The notes beneath the pieces were generated by a model. The model worked only from the letters and a program-made list of their open reading frames with translations. It was not told the DNA's origin and did not search any database. The position numbers were made by a program, and so were the translations under genes. Positions 32,233 through 39,550 of a stretch of 47,249 nt of DNA are shown piece by piece (position 1 is the stretch's first letter; the number at the start of each line of letters is the position of its first letter). Origin of the DNA: a virus; IMG/VR virus record IMGVR_UViG_3300024265_000086, positions 1 to 47,249 of that record. One strand, written 5' to 3'.

Positions 32233-35025
32233 ATGTCCACTGGATTAGAATACACCAACTTTGTTTCAAAAAGAGTTTTGGGGACTGCCGATTTCAAAGA
32301 AAGATTTTTACAATATTTGCTTCAACGTGTTACGGAATCAAACCGTGAACAATATTCTTCCGCCTTTTTTCATCCAAAAGGTGTTGTTATGGCCGGTGAT
32401 GGTTCAAACTCTTTTGAAATTGTAGAATCACCACCAGGAAACACAGCTGTTGCTAGTGATGGATATGGCAATTTTCTTGAATATTGGAATTCACTTTCGG
32501 CCGGTGTAAAATTTGAGAATTTAAACACCATTATTTATTATGTTGGTTTGAAATATGCCTCTTATCCGGTTGGGATTCAAATAAACCCAGATCATGGACA
32601 GCCAGAATATGTTTCATTTAGGGATGAAATTGGGGAATCGGCTAACCCAAATAGTGTTACAGATAATGGTGATGGGACGATCGATTTTCGTGTTGATAGT
32701 GTGTTAGAAACCGGGGTTGATAATACGGGGCGCATTGTTTTGGTTTATAAAACGATTCCTGCTTCTGGCGCAATAAATGAATCGATTGCGATTGAACAAT
32801 GCGTAGTTTTCTATAGTGGGGGGCAAAATTATATTCAGACAACTGGCGATTTAGGTCAAGGTACCATTAACCCAGAAGAAGATGTTTACACAGTTTTTTG
32901 TCCAGGTCCAACAGTTAAACGCTATACCGATTTAAGAACTCAAGCGGGGTATTGTTATGTTGGTTATATAACGGGGAACGCTGGTACACCAAGCTTGTTT
33001 AATTACGACGATCAAAAAGTTATCGACCACAACTGGACTGATATTTTGATATACGGTTTAGATCAAGATTTTTGGCCCAAAGTTGATGCAACATACAAAT
33101 TAGGAAGGGCAACACACCAATGGTCTGAAATCCATACGGTTGACTTTTTGATGAGTGGTGACTTTCTGCCCGTTTCGGACAACGCGCAGGATATAGGGGC
33201 AACTGGTAAAAAATGGGCTGATGGTTGGTTTGGCGGCAAAGTCGAATGTAACGATTTTGTATTAAACGGAACTGCACCGGGCGGCGGGGTTATGTCACAT
33301 ATCGAACCGAGTGCACATAACGCTTGGGCTATTGGAGATAGTACTTATTGGTTTGGTGAGCTTTATAGCGTTTGGGCTGATATTGACAATTTAACGATTG
33401 ATGATTCTGGAACCGGGGCCGGAGTCAGGAGTGGACTTGTACCAGAAACAACCGATATGTGGGATCTTGGAATTCCAACTTACCGTTGGAATGATGTAAA
33501 CGCCATTGATGGTTATTTCGAATTATTTTCACTTCTTGCAACGTCGGGCGAAGGTTGTGTTACTGACTTTGTACCAACCGTAGGTAGATCGGTAGATTTA
33601 GGCAATTCATCTTATTTATGGGATAATCTTCATGTTGGTGTTGTTTTTATCGATAATCGTTTAGAATTGACTTATAATGATCCTACACCAGTTGCAGGGG
33701 TTCATAGCACTTTAGATCCAACAACAGACAACACTTTCAACCTTGGTGTTTTAACAGCACGTTGGGCTAATGTTGAATCTAGACGCGGGGCGTTTAACAT
33801 TTTAAAAGTTGACGATTCCGGTTCTACAACAACCGGGGTTGAAACCGGCCTTTTGCCAAATGCAGACGATACGCGTAATTTTGGTTCAATTCCTTATCGT
33901 TGGAATGAAGGCCATATCAAAGTTCTTTATCTCGCTTCTGGTGGTGGTGGTCCTAATGGTATTGATTCCGATTGTCAACCTGGACAAACGGATCATTGGA
34001 CTCTTGGAGATAGTTCTTATCGTTGGGATGAAATCGAAGCAAAAATAGTTGATGCGAGGATTTTAGATCTCGATGGCGGTTCATCTGGTATTGGTTGTAT
34101 TTCTGACTTTAGACCGGGCGCTTTGGATTTGACCCTTGGCGATTCAAGTTATAATTGGGATATTCTCTATTTAGATGTTTTGGATATAAATACTGGTCTG
34201 GATAGCGGTTGTACAACTGATTTCGAACCGGTGGCAAACGGCGGTTCTGATTTGGGTTCCTTTTCCTATGAATGGGAAAATCTTTGGGTAACTGGAATCG
34301 CTAATATCGATAAACTTGTTTTGGACACAACAGGTGGAACGGGGTTTGGTGTTGGTTCTGATGTTTTGCCGGAAGCGGATAATACTTATGATTTGGGTTC
34401 GTTTTCATTCCCATGGGACGATCTTTGGGTAGGGGGAATCGCTAATATAGATAAACTCGTTTTAGACGCAACAGGTGGGACAGGGTTTGGTGTTGGTTCT
34501 GATGTTTTACCAGAAGATACAAATTTTTACGATCTAGGGAGTATATCGTATTCTTGGGATTATATAAGGGTTTCGGGTCAACTTTCCGTTGGTGAGATTC
34601 TAATCAACACTACTCCTGGAAGTGGTGGTATGGCTTCTTCAATGTTTCCAAAAATAACAGATTCTTATAGTTTAGGAGATGATACTTATTATTGGGAAAA
34701 CGTTTATACTAATAACCTGTATTACAAAACAACGTTTACGACTTTTGATGATGTGGATGACTTAAGGTTGATTTCAAAATATGCCCCAACAGACGAAACT
34801 GTCACAATTGTCAAAAATGGCAAAACGAAAATTGTAAAAAAGGCCGATCCAAATACAATACCTTGGCCGATGTTGGGAACGAAAGACCCAACAAAGGGCG
34901 ATCACTTTTTGCACGCGGGTGACTCAATTACGTTTTTGCTCGGTGCGATAAAACAACTTCACAAAGAACATAAAAAGGCGCTAGGAAGAATTGCTCAACT
35001 AGAAGCGGTAACTATGCCAATTTAA
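32233..35025 (+). CDS. Repeat-rich tail fibre with possible chaperone-like C terminus
   Basis: The 930-residue product follows GGAGAA ten bases before ATG. After an N-terminal attachment domain of about 280 residues it has some nine to ten copies of a unit of roughly 40-60 residues built as DLGxxxYxWdxlxv followed by a short linker and G-x-G-x-x-S-x-x-x-P, for example DLGNSSYLWDNLHVG, LGDSSYRWDEIEAK and DLGSFSFPWDDLWVG. Two adjacent units near 34294-34575 are almost identical with 141-bp spacing. The end (FLHAGDSITFLLGAIKQL, HKEHKKALGRIAQLEA) is a helical trimerisation segment like that of S74-type intramolecular chaperones, but their catalytic Ser/Lys pair is not evident. Host-recognition fibre. 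Confidence 0.82.
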   Translation: MSTGLEYTNFVSKRVLGTADFKERFLQYLLQRVTESNREQYSSAFFHPKGVVMAGDGSNSFEIVESPPGNTAVASDGYGNFLEYWNSLSAGVKFENLNTIIYYVGLKYASYPVGIQINPDHGQPEYVSFRDEIGESANPNSVTDNGDGTIDFRVDSVLETGVDNTGRIVLVYKTIPASGAINESIAIEQCVVFYSGGQNYIQTTGDLGQGTINPEEDVYTVFCPGPTVKRYTDLRTQAGYCYVGYITGNAGTPSLFNYDDQKVIDHNWTDILIYGLDQDFWPKVDATYKLGRATHQWSEIHTVDFLMSGDFLPVSDNAQDIGATGKKWADGWFGGKVECNDFVLNGTAPGGGVMSHIEPSAHNAWAIGDSTYWFGELYSVWADIDNLTIDDSGTGAGVRSGLVPETTDMWDLGIPTYRWNDVNAIDGYFELFSLLATSGEGCVTDFVPTVGRSVDLGNSSYLWDNLHVGVVFIDNRLELTYNDPTPVAGVHSTLDPTTDNTFNLGVLTARWANVESRRGAFNILKVDDSGSTTTGVETGLLPNADDTRNFGSIPYRWNEGHIKVLYLASGGGGPNGIDSDCQPGQTDHWTLGDSSYRWDEIEAKIVDARILDLDGGSSGIGCISDFRPGALDLTLGDSSYNWDILYLDVLDINTGLDSGCTTDFEPVANGGSDLGSFSYEWENLWVTGIANIDKLVLDTTGGTGFGVGSDVLPEADNTYDLGSFSFPWDDLWVGGIANIDKLVLDATGGTGFGVGSDVLPEDTNFYDLGSISYSWDYIRVSGQLSVGEILINTTPGSGGMASSMFPKITDSYSLGDDTYYWENVYTNNLYYKTTFTTFDDVDDLRLISKYAPTDETVTIVKNGKTKIVKKADPNTIPWPMLGTKDPTKGDHFLHAGDSITFLLGAIKQLHKEHKKALGRIAQLEAVTMPI
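34294..34575 (+). repeat. Near-identical tandem repeat in fibre gene, 141-bp period
   Basis: GIANIDKLVLD and GGTGFGVGSDVLPE are coded at 34294 and again at 34435, a spacing of 141 bases (47 codons). The first copy and the first half of the second differ by only a few bases; the second half has diverged, which suggests a recent copy event within the fibre shaft. Confidence 0.85.
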
Positions 35026-35028
35026 CAA

Positions 35029-35499
35029 ATGAAACTTCTAATTGTAAATTTTTGGGACCCTGAAAACACAAAATACTTTGGAAGGTATTCTGACGCAATT
35101 GACATTTTGGTTAGATCGTTAAAAGAGTCTGAAGTTTTTTCGATCGGGGTTTCTAAAGGGGCTGAAGAACCTTTAAAAGAAAAAATCGGAGGTTTACAAA
35201 GAGCAATCAAACACGCAAAAACAAACAATTTCGATCGGTTATTTATTTTAGGTGAAGGGGTTGTTTTAACACCAATAGAATTTCAAAAAATGGTCGAAGT
35301 TGATTCCGAAGTAGTTTTAACAAAAAACGAAGATTTTTCTTGTTGTCTTATCAGAGTAAGAACTTTGGAGGTTTACCCAATTCCTTATATGGGTGAATTC
35401 AGCCCACCTGATAAAATGTGGTTGAAACTTTTAAGACAAAATAGTATAAAAATATCTATCATTGGTGGTGTAAAAACCGTATGTTTAAATGAGCTATAA
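35029..35499 (+). CDS. Small protein, possible glycosyltransferase-A-like fragment
   Basis: The 156-residue product follows the fibre gene after three bases and has no clear ribosome site, so coupled translation is likely. It begins with KLLIVNFWDPENTKYFG, then QRAIKHAKTNNFDRLFILG, EGVVLTPIEFQKMVEVD, EVVLTKNEDFSCCLIRVRTL, and ends with IKISIIGGVKTVCLNEL. The order (Rossmann-like strand, helix, an FDRLFILGEGVVL segment resembling the DxD strand, then a short insertion) recalls glycosyltransferase-A proteins, but the DxD metal motif is absent and it is shorter than usual. It could modify fibre or host sugars. Low certainty. Confidence 0.42.
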   Translation: MKLLIVNFWDPENTKYFGRYSDAIDILVRSLKESEVFSIGVSKGAEEPLKEKIGGLQRAIKHAKTNNFDRLFILGEGVVLTPIEFQKMVEVDSEVVLTKNEDFSCCLIRVRTLEVYPIPYMGEFSPPDKMWLKLLRQNSIKISIIGGVKTVCLNEL

Positions 35500-35523
35500 C
35501 AAAGCCGAAAAGGAGATTAAAAA

Positions 35524-35742
35524 ATGGCACAGAAAAAGCTCAAAAACACGACTTTGTTTCTTTCCGGTGAGCCGGAAAATTCGTTTCCAGATAAGGCTTT
35601 TGTGTCTTATATTGTGAAAGCGGGCAAGGCCGAAAAGAAACAACAAATCTTCGAGATTGACGATCTCGATCCAAACCAACCGGTTGCGGATATTTTCGCC
35701 GCTGCGTTAGTTGAAATCAAACAAGCCGAAGGTGTGGCTTAG
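35524..35742 (+). CDS. Small protein with strong ribosome site, A
   Basis: The 72-residue product has AAAAGGAG eleven bases before ATG. It has a first part KNTTLFLSGEPENSFPDKAF, then YIVKAGKAEKKQQIFEIDD and a C-terminal helix VADIFAAALVEIKQAE. It is not recognised. The next gene has the same scheme, beta part then an Ala/Lys helix, and may be a distant relative. High-quality ribosome sites and late location suggest abundant virion or assembly-related proteins. Confidence 0.6.
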   Translation: MAQKKLKNTTLFLSGEPENSFPDKAFVSYIVKAGKAEKKQQIFEIDDLDPNQPVADIFAAALVEIKQAEGVA

Positions 35743-35757
35743 AAAGGAGCTGTGAAA

Positions 35758-35964
35758 ATGGCACGCGAAATTGGGACTCTTCGTTTAGTTGCATCGGGTA
35801 TTTCGGCTGGTTTGACAAAATTGTGGGCCGAATACAAGATCGAAGACGGCGACATGAGGGAACGATCCGAACCGCTGAAGTTCAAAAATGTCGACTTCAC
35901 AAAAACGGCGGCCGAACTTTGGCAAGATGCAAAGGCGGCAATTGCCACAAAAGAAAAACTCTAA
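35758..35964 (+). CDS. Small protein with strong ribosome site, B
   Basis: The start is ATG 35758, eight bases after AAAGGAG; a GTG at 35752 is nearer than the ribosome site allows. The 68-residue product reads REIGTLRLVASGISAGLTKL, WAEYKIEDGDMRERSEPLKF and ends in a helix TAAELWQDAKAAIATKE. It resembles the preceding small protein in overall plan only. Function unknown. Confidence 0.6.
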   Translation: MAREIGTLRLVASGISAGLTKLWAEYKIEDGDMRERSEPLKFKNVDFTKTAAELWQDAKAAIATKEKL

Positions 35965-36010
35965 ATAACCACTGTTCGACGCAAAACGCGTTTAAACGAA
36001 AGGTTAAGAA

Positions 36011-36337
36011 ATGAGCAGCAGATCAAAAACGAAAAAACCCTCTTTGGTCGTTGATGATACCCCAGACAAGTCAACAGAACAACAAACGCCAGATCAATAT
36101 ATAGTCTCGGTTTTAAAAGGTGAAGTAACTTTGACCGGTATCGAAGCGAGGATCGCAAACAATTTGCGCGGACAAAGAGAAAAACAATCTCAACTAAAAA
36201 CCGAAGTCCAAAGACTTTCTGAAGATCTCAGACGAACACAAGACTTGTTGTCACAAATGGGCGGCCGAATTGATGAAAACACACGTCTATTGCTTGAAAC
36301 TGAAGGGGAAAGGCGCGGCGCAATAACGAAAGGGTAA
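36011..36337 (+). CDS. Coiled-coil protein
   Basis: The 108-residue product follows AAAGGTTAAG nine bases before ATG. The first 30 residues are a polar Lys/Thr/Asp segment. Residues 30-95 (VLKGEVTLTGIEARIANNLR, then KTEVQRLSEDLRRTQDLLSQ and RIDENTRLLLETEGE) form a long coiled coil. No membrane segment or signal peptide is seen. Position before the membrane proteins suggests an accessory role to lysis or a minor structural protein. No family assigned. Confidence 0.55.
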   Translation: MSSRSKTKKPSLVVDDTPDKSTEQQTPDQYIVSVLKGEVTLTGIEARIANNLRGQREKQSQLKTEVQRLSEDLRRTQDLLSQMGGRIDENTRLLLETEGERRGAITKG

Positions 36338-36340
36338 AAA

Positions 36341-36670
36341 ATGGAAGCTTGGGGAATTGATGTAAAATCGTTTATCGGTTTGGTGTTAAGTGCAACAGCG
36401 GTTATGACATTTATCGGTTTGATTCCAATCAGCAAAAAGAAAAAACTAAACTCGACTTGGTTTTGGAAAAACTTGGGAACTTATGTTTTGGTTGCGGTTT
36501 GTATCGGCGGCGCATTTGTTCCGGCGATTAAAACTGAAACGCCGGTCATGTTTGGTCTTGTTGCCGCTCTTACAGCACATCTTTGTCGTAAAGCGATCCC
36601 ATCGGCTATCCGCCAAAAGTTTGGATCTTTGATCGGAATCAAACCAAAAAAGAGCGGCGGCGCAAAATGA
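36341..36670 (+). CDS. Holin-like membrane protein
   Basis: The 109-residue product starts three bases after the coiled-coil gene. It has three hydrophobic segments: about 11-30 (FIGLVLSATAVMTFIGLIPI), 44-62 (NLGTYVLVAVCIGGAFVPAI) and 66-82 (PVMFGLVAALTAHL), followed by a Lys-rich cytoplasmic tail ending IGIKPKKSGGAK. Size, three membrane segments, and a charged end fit a holin. No endolysin gene lies beside it in this window. Its TGA overlaps the next ATG as ATGA. Confidence 0.58.
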   Translation: MEAWGIDVKSFIGLVLSATAVMTFIGLIPISKKKKLNSTWFWKNLGTYVLVAVCIGGAFVPAIKTETPVMFGLVAALTAHLCRKAIPSAIRQKFGSLIGIKPKKSGGAK

Positions 36671-37083
36671 GTTTTGAACCAAAAGCGGTAATCGAGTGGT
36701 ACAAAGCGAAACCAAAATGGTTGAGGGTGATACTTTTTGTTTTCATTGTTCTTGGTGTGGTTCTGGCGGCGATCTGGTGGGTTTTGGCGCGGTTGACTAG
36801 CCCGAGCCATGGCCCAAAATCGGGACCGTTACAAGCCGTTACAGACGCGCTAGAAGACGAATACAAAGAAGACGTGAAAAAAACCGTCGAAGCTGTTGAG
36901 CGCAACGACAAAAAGATTAAAAAACTGAAAGAGCGACGTGCAGACCTTAAAAAAGGGCGCGTGGATGGGATGAAACAAAATGAGGACGAACATGAGACGA
37001 TTGACAGCGCTTCTGACGCTGGTAGTGTTGTTAATGCAATCAATGCCAACCGTCGCCGAAGAAGGCTCACAGACACCGATTAG
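36667..37083 (+). CDS. Membrane-anchored coiled-coil protein (inner spanin-like)
   Basis: The 138-residue product has one N-terminal membrane segment at about 18-42 (WLRVILFVFIVLGVVLAAIWW) and a periplasmic coiled coil at 55-100 (AVTDALEDEYKEDVKKTVEA, VERNDKKIKKLKERRADL). This is the Rz or inner-spanin layout. Its 3' end overlaps the next gene in another frame, as Rz and Rz1 do. Other small membrane proteins could look alike, so the call is by layout and context. Confidence 0.55.
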   Translation: MSFEPKAVIEWYKAKPKWLRVILFVFIVLGVVLAAIWWVLARLTSPSHGPKSGPLQAVTDALEDEYKEDVKKTVEAVERNDKKIKKLKERRADLKKGRVDGMKQNEDEHETIDSASDAGSVVNAINANRRRRRLTDTD

Positions 37084-37477
37084 ACCGCCTTCAGAGCAAT
37101 TTGAACCCGAAGCGATCACAGTCAAAGATGTGACGGGCGCAAGCTTTGTTTGTTTCACCCCAAAAAATGGTCAAAAAGTAGGCCACCTTTTCACCGATTA
37201 TCACACAATTTGGGCCTACATGATAACACTAGAAGCCGAAATTTTGACGCTGAATCAAGAGATCGAGCTTTTGAATGATAATGCCGATCGATGGGAAGGT
37301 CTTTATCTCGAAGCCGATGAACGCGGTAACACCTACAAGGGTGCATTTGAGTCGACTCATAATCTACTCATGAGCTCTGAAAAGGCTCGTTATGATCGTG
37401 ATCGATGGGGCTGGGTCCCGTGGTCTATCACGGCGCTTGTGGCGGTTGTTGCGGGCGCCGTAGTTGTCGCCCAATAG
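36992..37477 (+). CDS. Exported coiled-coil protein with C-terminal membrane segment (spanin-like partner)
   Basis: ATG 36992 has GAGGA five bases upstream and lies inside the previous gene in another frame (92-base overlap). An earlier in-frame ATG at 36980 is less well placed. The 161-residue product starts with a signal peptide, RRLTALLTLVVLLMQSMPTV then AEEG, with no Cys for a lipoprotein. A middle coiled coil (MITLEAEILTLNQEIELLND) precedes a C-terminal membrane helix (PWSITALVAVVAGAVVVAQ). The overlap suggests an Rz1-like partner, but lack of a lipobox and the C-terminal helix are unusual; it is closer to a single-chain spanin layout. Confidence 0.55.
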   Translation: MRRLTALLTLVVLLMQSMPTVAEEGSQTPIRPPSEQFEPEAITVKDVTGASFVCFTPKNGQKVGHLFTDYHTIWAYMITLEAEILTLNQEIELLNDNADRWEGLYLEADERGNTYKGAFESTHNLLMSSEKARYDRDRWGWVPWSITALVAVVAGAVVVAQ

Positions 37478-37511
37478 TCTTACCTATCCCTGAAAAAATG
37501 GCCGTTATAGA

Positions 37512-37565
37512 GGCACCCTAGCGACTTTTACGGGGGGTGAGGTTTGACCAAGTCGCCAGGGTGCC
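37512..37565 (+). terminator. Long inverted repeat at end of late region
   Basis: GGCACCCTAGCGACTT (37512-37527) and AAGTCGCCAGGGTGCC (37550-37565) pair over 16 positions with one mismatch, around a 22-base loop holding a run of G. A second stem, CCAAGGTT/AACTTGG near 37564-37585, follows with one bulged base. No U-run follows, so a terminator is only one option; a small structured RNA, a processing site or a protein site is as likely. It ends the late block before the promoter at 37633. Confidence 0.55.
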
Positions 37566-37632
37566 AAGGTTGGGAATGAACTTGGTCGTAGTGTCCATTA
37601 TGCCAGTTCTAAAACATAAGTCAAGAAAAAAA

Positions 37633-37669
37633 TTGACAAAAGGTAAAAAAAACGAGTAAGCTAATCGAA
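37633..37669 (+). promoter_or_regulatory. Sigma70-like promoter, probably leaderless
   Basis: TTGACA (37633-37638), an 18-base spacer, then TAAGCT (37657-37662). The -35 is perfect; the -10 matches three of six. The expected start of transcription, seven bases after the -10, falls on the A of ATG 37669, and no Shine-Dalgarno is present. It would drive the helicase gene and perhaps the replication block. Confidence 0.55.
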
Positions 37670-39168
37670 TGACAAAAAAGTTGATTTTAAAAGTTGAGAA
37701 CAAATACACAACAATCAAAAATGCCGATCGTATGATTGTCAAATTATTACAAGATGTTACTTCATATTTAGTTGCCGGTTCGTATTTTTCGCCAGCGTTT
37801 AGGGATAAACGTTGGGACGGGCGCGAAAAACTTTTAAAATTCAGTAAAAAAAGAGGTTACTTTTTTCCAACTGGGCTTTTACAAGATGTGATGTCTGAAC
37901 TTGATAAACTCAACTTGCGTTATAAAGTTGATACGAAAAACAGGAGATCTCCAAAAGCGGTTGAACACATTTGGTACGCTTGGAATACAAAGATAAAACT
38001 TCGACCATATCAAGAAAGAGCTTGTAAACGGTTTTTCAAATCTGGCACTTTTCAAGGTAGTGGGATCTTGAAAATGCCGATCCGTTCAGGGAAAACAAAA
38101 ACGGTCGCTTGGATAATAAATTTTTTATCTGTCAAAACCTTGTTTATTGTTACAAGCAAAATGCTTTTACATCAAACAAAAGAAAGCCTTGAAGAATCTC
38201 TTTTTGAAGATGTTGGTTTGATCGGCGACGGTATTTGGAGAGAAAAAAATATAACGGTTGCAATGGCCCAAACTTTGTCGAGGTTGCAAGAAGCCGGACA
38301 CCCAATAAAGAAAAAAGGTAAAGAGAAAAAGAAGCCAGACAAAGACGCGGCGAAGCGTTGGGAAGAGCTTACAGGGCGTTACGACTTGGTTATATTTGAT
38401 GAAGCGCATCACTTAACTGCTGAAACGTGGCACAAAGGTATGATGGATTTTGACGCGCGTTATAAGATAGGTTTATCAGCAACGGCCTATCCCGATCGAT
38501 CCGAACAGTGGGAAAAGGGCGCGATCTGGTTAAAAGCGTGTTGTGGAAATATTCGATATAGTATTGGAACGTCAAAACTAGTCAAATTGGGGTATCTGGT
38601 TGCTCCAGAAATTTGGTTATTTAAAATCAAAAAGCCGGATTTACTTGGTAAGGGTTGGAGCCAAATAGTTTTAAATCGTGCTATTTATGAAAACAAACAC
38701 AGAAATCGCACAATAACAAAAATTACAAAACACTTTGTAAAGCGCGGTGAACCGGTTTTGGTTGTAACAAATAGACTTAATCAAGTTGCAATTCTATCAG
38801 AGCTTTTCGACAAAGCGGAAATCAGTCACCACACAATCACAAGTAAAGATCCAAGCGGGGAACGAACAAATAAAGTTGGTGATTTCACAAGCGGCGGTGT
38901 CAAAGTGTTGATCGGGACTGTATTAAGTGAAGGAATCGATATTCCAGAATTAGTTGTTGTGATAAACGCCGAAGGTGGAAAAGACATAAAACCAACAATT
39001 CAAAAAATGAGAAATTTGACCCCTTCTGATGGTAAAATGAGAGCTTATTATATAGACTTTCTCGATCTGACAAATAAGTATTTTGCAAAACATTCCAAAG
39101 AGCGGTTGAAGGTTTACCGGGAAGAAGAAGCCTTTAAAATCCGGGTTCGCAGGGTCAAAGACCTGTAG
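37669..39168 (+). CDS. SF2 DNA helicase (UvsW-like)
   Basis: The 499-residue product is a superfamily 2 helicase. Residues 1-100 form an accessory N-terminal domain. Motifs follow in order: LRPYQ at 111-115 (Q-type), PIRSGKT at 137-143 (Walker A), DEAH at 244-247 (motif II), LSATAYPDR near 269-276 (motif III), and in the second RecA-like domain VLVVTNRLNQVAIL and VLIGTVLSEGIDIPELVVVI (motif V), then QKMRNLTPSDGKM in place of the usual QxxGRxxR. T4 UvsW has similar order and remodels recombination or replication forks. It is the first gene after the late region and probably works on origin or recombination structures. Confidence 0.85.
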   Translation: MTKKLILKVENKYTTIKNADRMIVKLLQDVTSYLVAGSYFSPAFRDKRWDGREKLLKFSKKRGYFFPTGLLQDVMSELDKLNLRYKVDTKNRRSPKAVEHIWYAWNTKIKLRPYQERACKRFFKSGTFQGSGILKMPIRSGKTKTVAWIINFLSVKTLFIVTSKMLLHQTKESLEESLFEDVGLIGDGIWREKNITVAMAQTLSRLQEAGHPIKKKGKEKKKPDKDAAKRWEELTGRYDLVIFDEAHHLTAETWHKGMMDFDARYKIGLSATAYPDRSEQWEKGAIWLKACCGNIRYSIGTSKLVKLGYLVAPEIWLFKIKKPDLLGKGWSQIVLNRAIYENKHRNRTITKITKHFVKRGEPVLVVTNRLNQVAILSELFDKAEISHHTITSKDPSGERTNKVGDFTSGGVKVLIGTVLSEGIDIPELVVVINAEGGKDIKPTIQKMRNLTPSDGKMRAYYIDFLDLTNKYFAKHSKERLKVYREEEAFKIRVRRVKDL

Positions 39169-39180
39169 TCAACTTTTTTC

Positions 39181-39216
39181 TTTACTTATATTTTAGGTGG
39201 GGTTATGATCTGGGCA
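39181..39216 (+). promoter_or_regulatory. Sigma70-like promoter, probably leaderless
   Basis: TTTACT (39181-39186), a 17-base spacer, then TATGAT (39204-39209; five of six). The expected start falls on the A of ATG 39216, with no ribosome site before it. Same geometry as the promoter at 37633. Confidence 0.6.
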
Positions 39217-39515
39217 TGAGGCAGTATAGAAAGAGATACGGTGAACCGATCGAAATCGAAGAAGCAACTGAGTTTTTGACGCCAAGGGCTTTTGTCTGTT
39301 TTGTCAAAATGTTGTCTCAAGGCAAGCGAAAATTTTCACAAAACGAATTGCCCGGACTTTTTGATTTAGGAAGAACACAAACGACTATGGTATTGAAAGA
39401 GCTTCGTTTGATGAAATATGTTGAGCCGGTGAATAATGGGATAGGAAAGCCGGGTGAAGTTTTTATTCGGCGCCAAATCTTAATTCAAAGAAAACAAAAG
39501 TTTGTTTATCGTTAA
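39216..39515 (+). CDS. Winged-helix protein
   Basis: The 99-residue product is a small DNA-binding candidate. After a basic start (RQYRKRYGEPIEIEE), helices TPRAFVCFVKMLSQGKRKF, QNELPGLFDLGRTQTTMVLK and ELRLMKYVEPVNNG give a helix-turn-helix, and the strand pair PGEVFIRRQILIQR forms the wing. It resembles MarR/replication-initiation-type winged helices. Its promoter lies directly upstream with the start on the ATG, and it lies just before a repeat region, so it may bind that region to regulate or start replication. Target is inferred. Confidence 0.65.
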   Translation: MRQYRKRYGEPIEIEEATEFLTPRAFVCFVKMLSQGKRKFSQNELPGLFDLGRTQTTMVLKELRLMKYVEPVNNGIGKPGEVFIRRQILIQRKQKFVYR

Positions 39516-39521
39516 CATGTG

Positions 39522-39550
39522 GATTAGAATGATTAGGATAAGTTGGATTA
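39522..39550 (+). repeat. Short GATTA repeats after winged-helix gene
   Basis: GATTA at 39522, 39531 and 39546 and GATAA at 39537 lie in an AT-rich run just before the frame starting at 39551. They could be protein sites or simple AT-rich sequence. Confidence 0.3.

Noticed and set aside
37478-37668. tRNA or other known RNA gene in the late/early gap
   Set aside because: The strong stem there has no cloverleaf, anticodon arm or TPsiC-like sequence; kept only as an inverted repeat.
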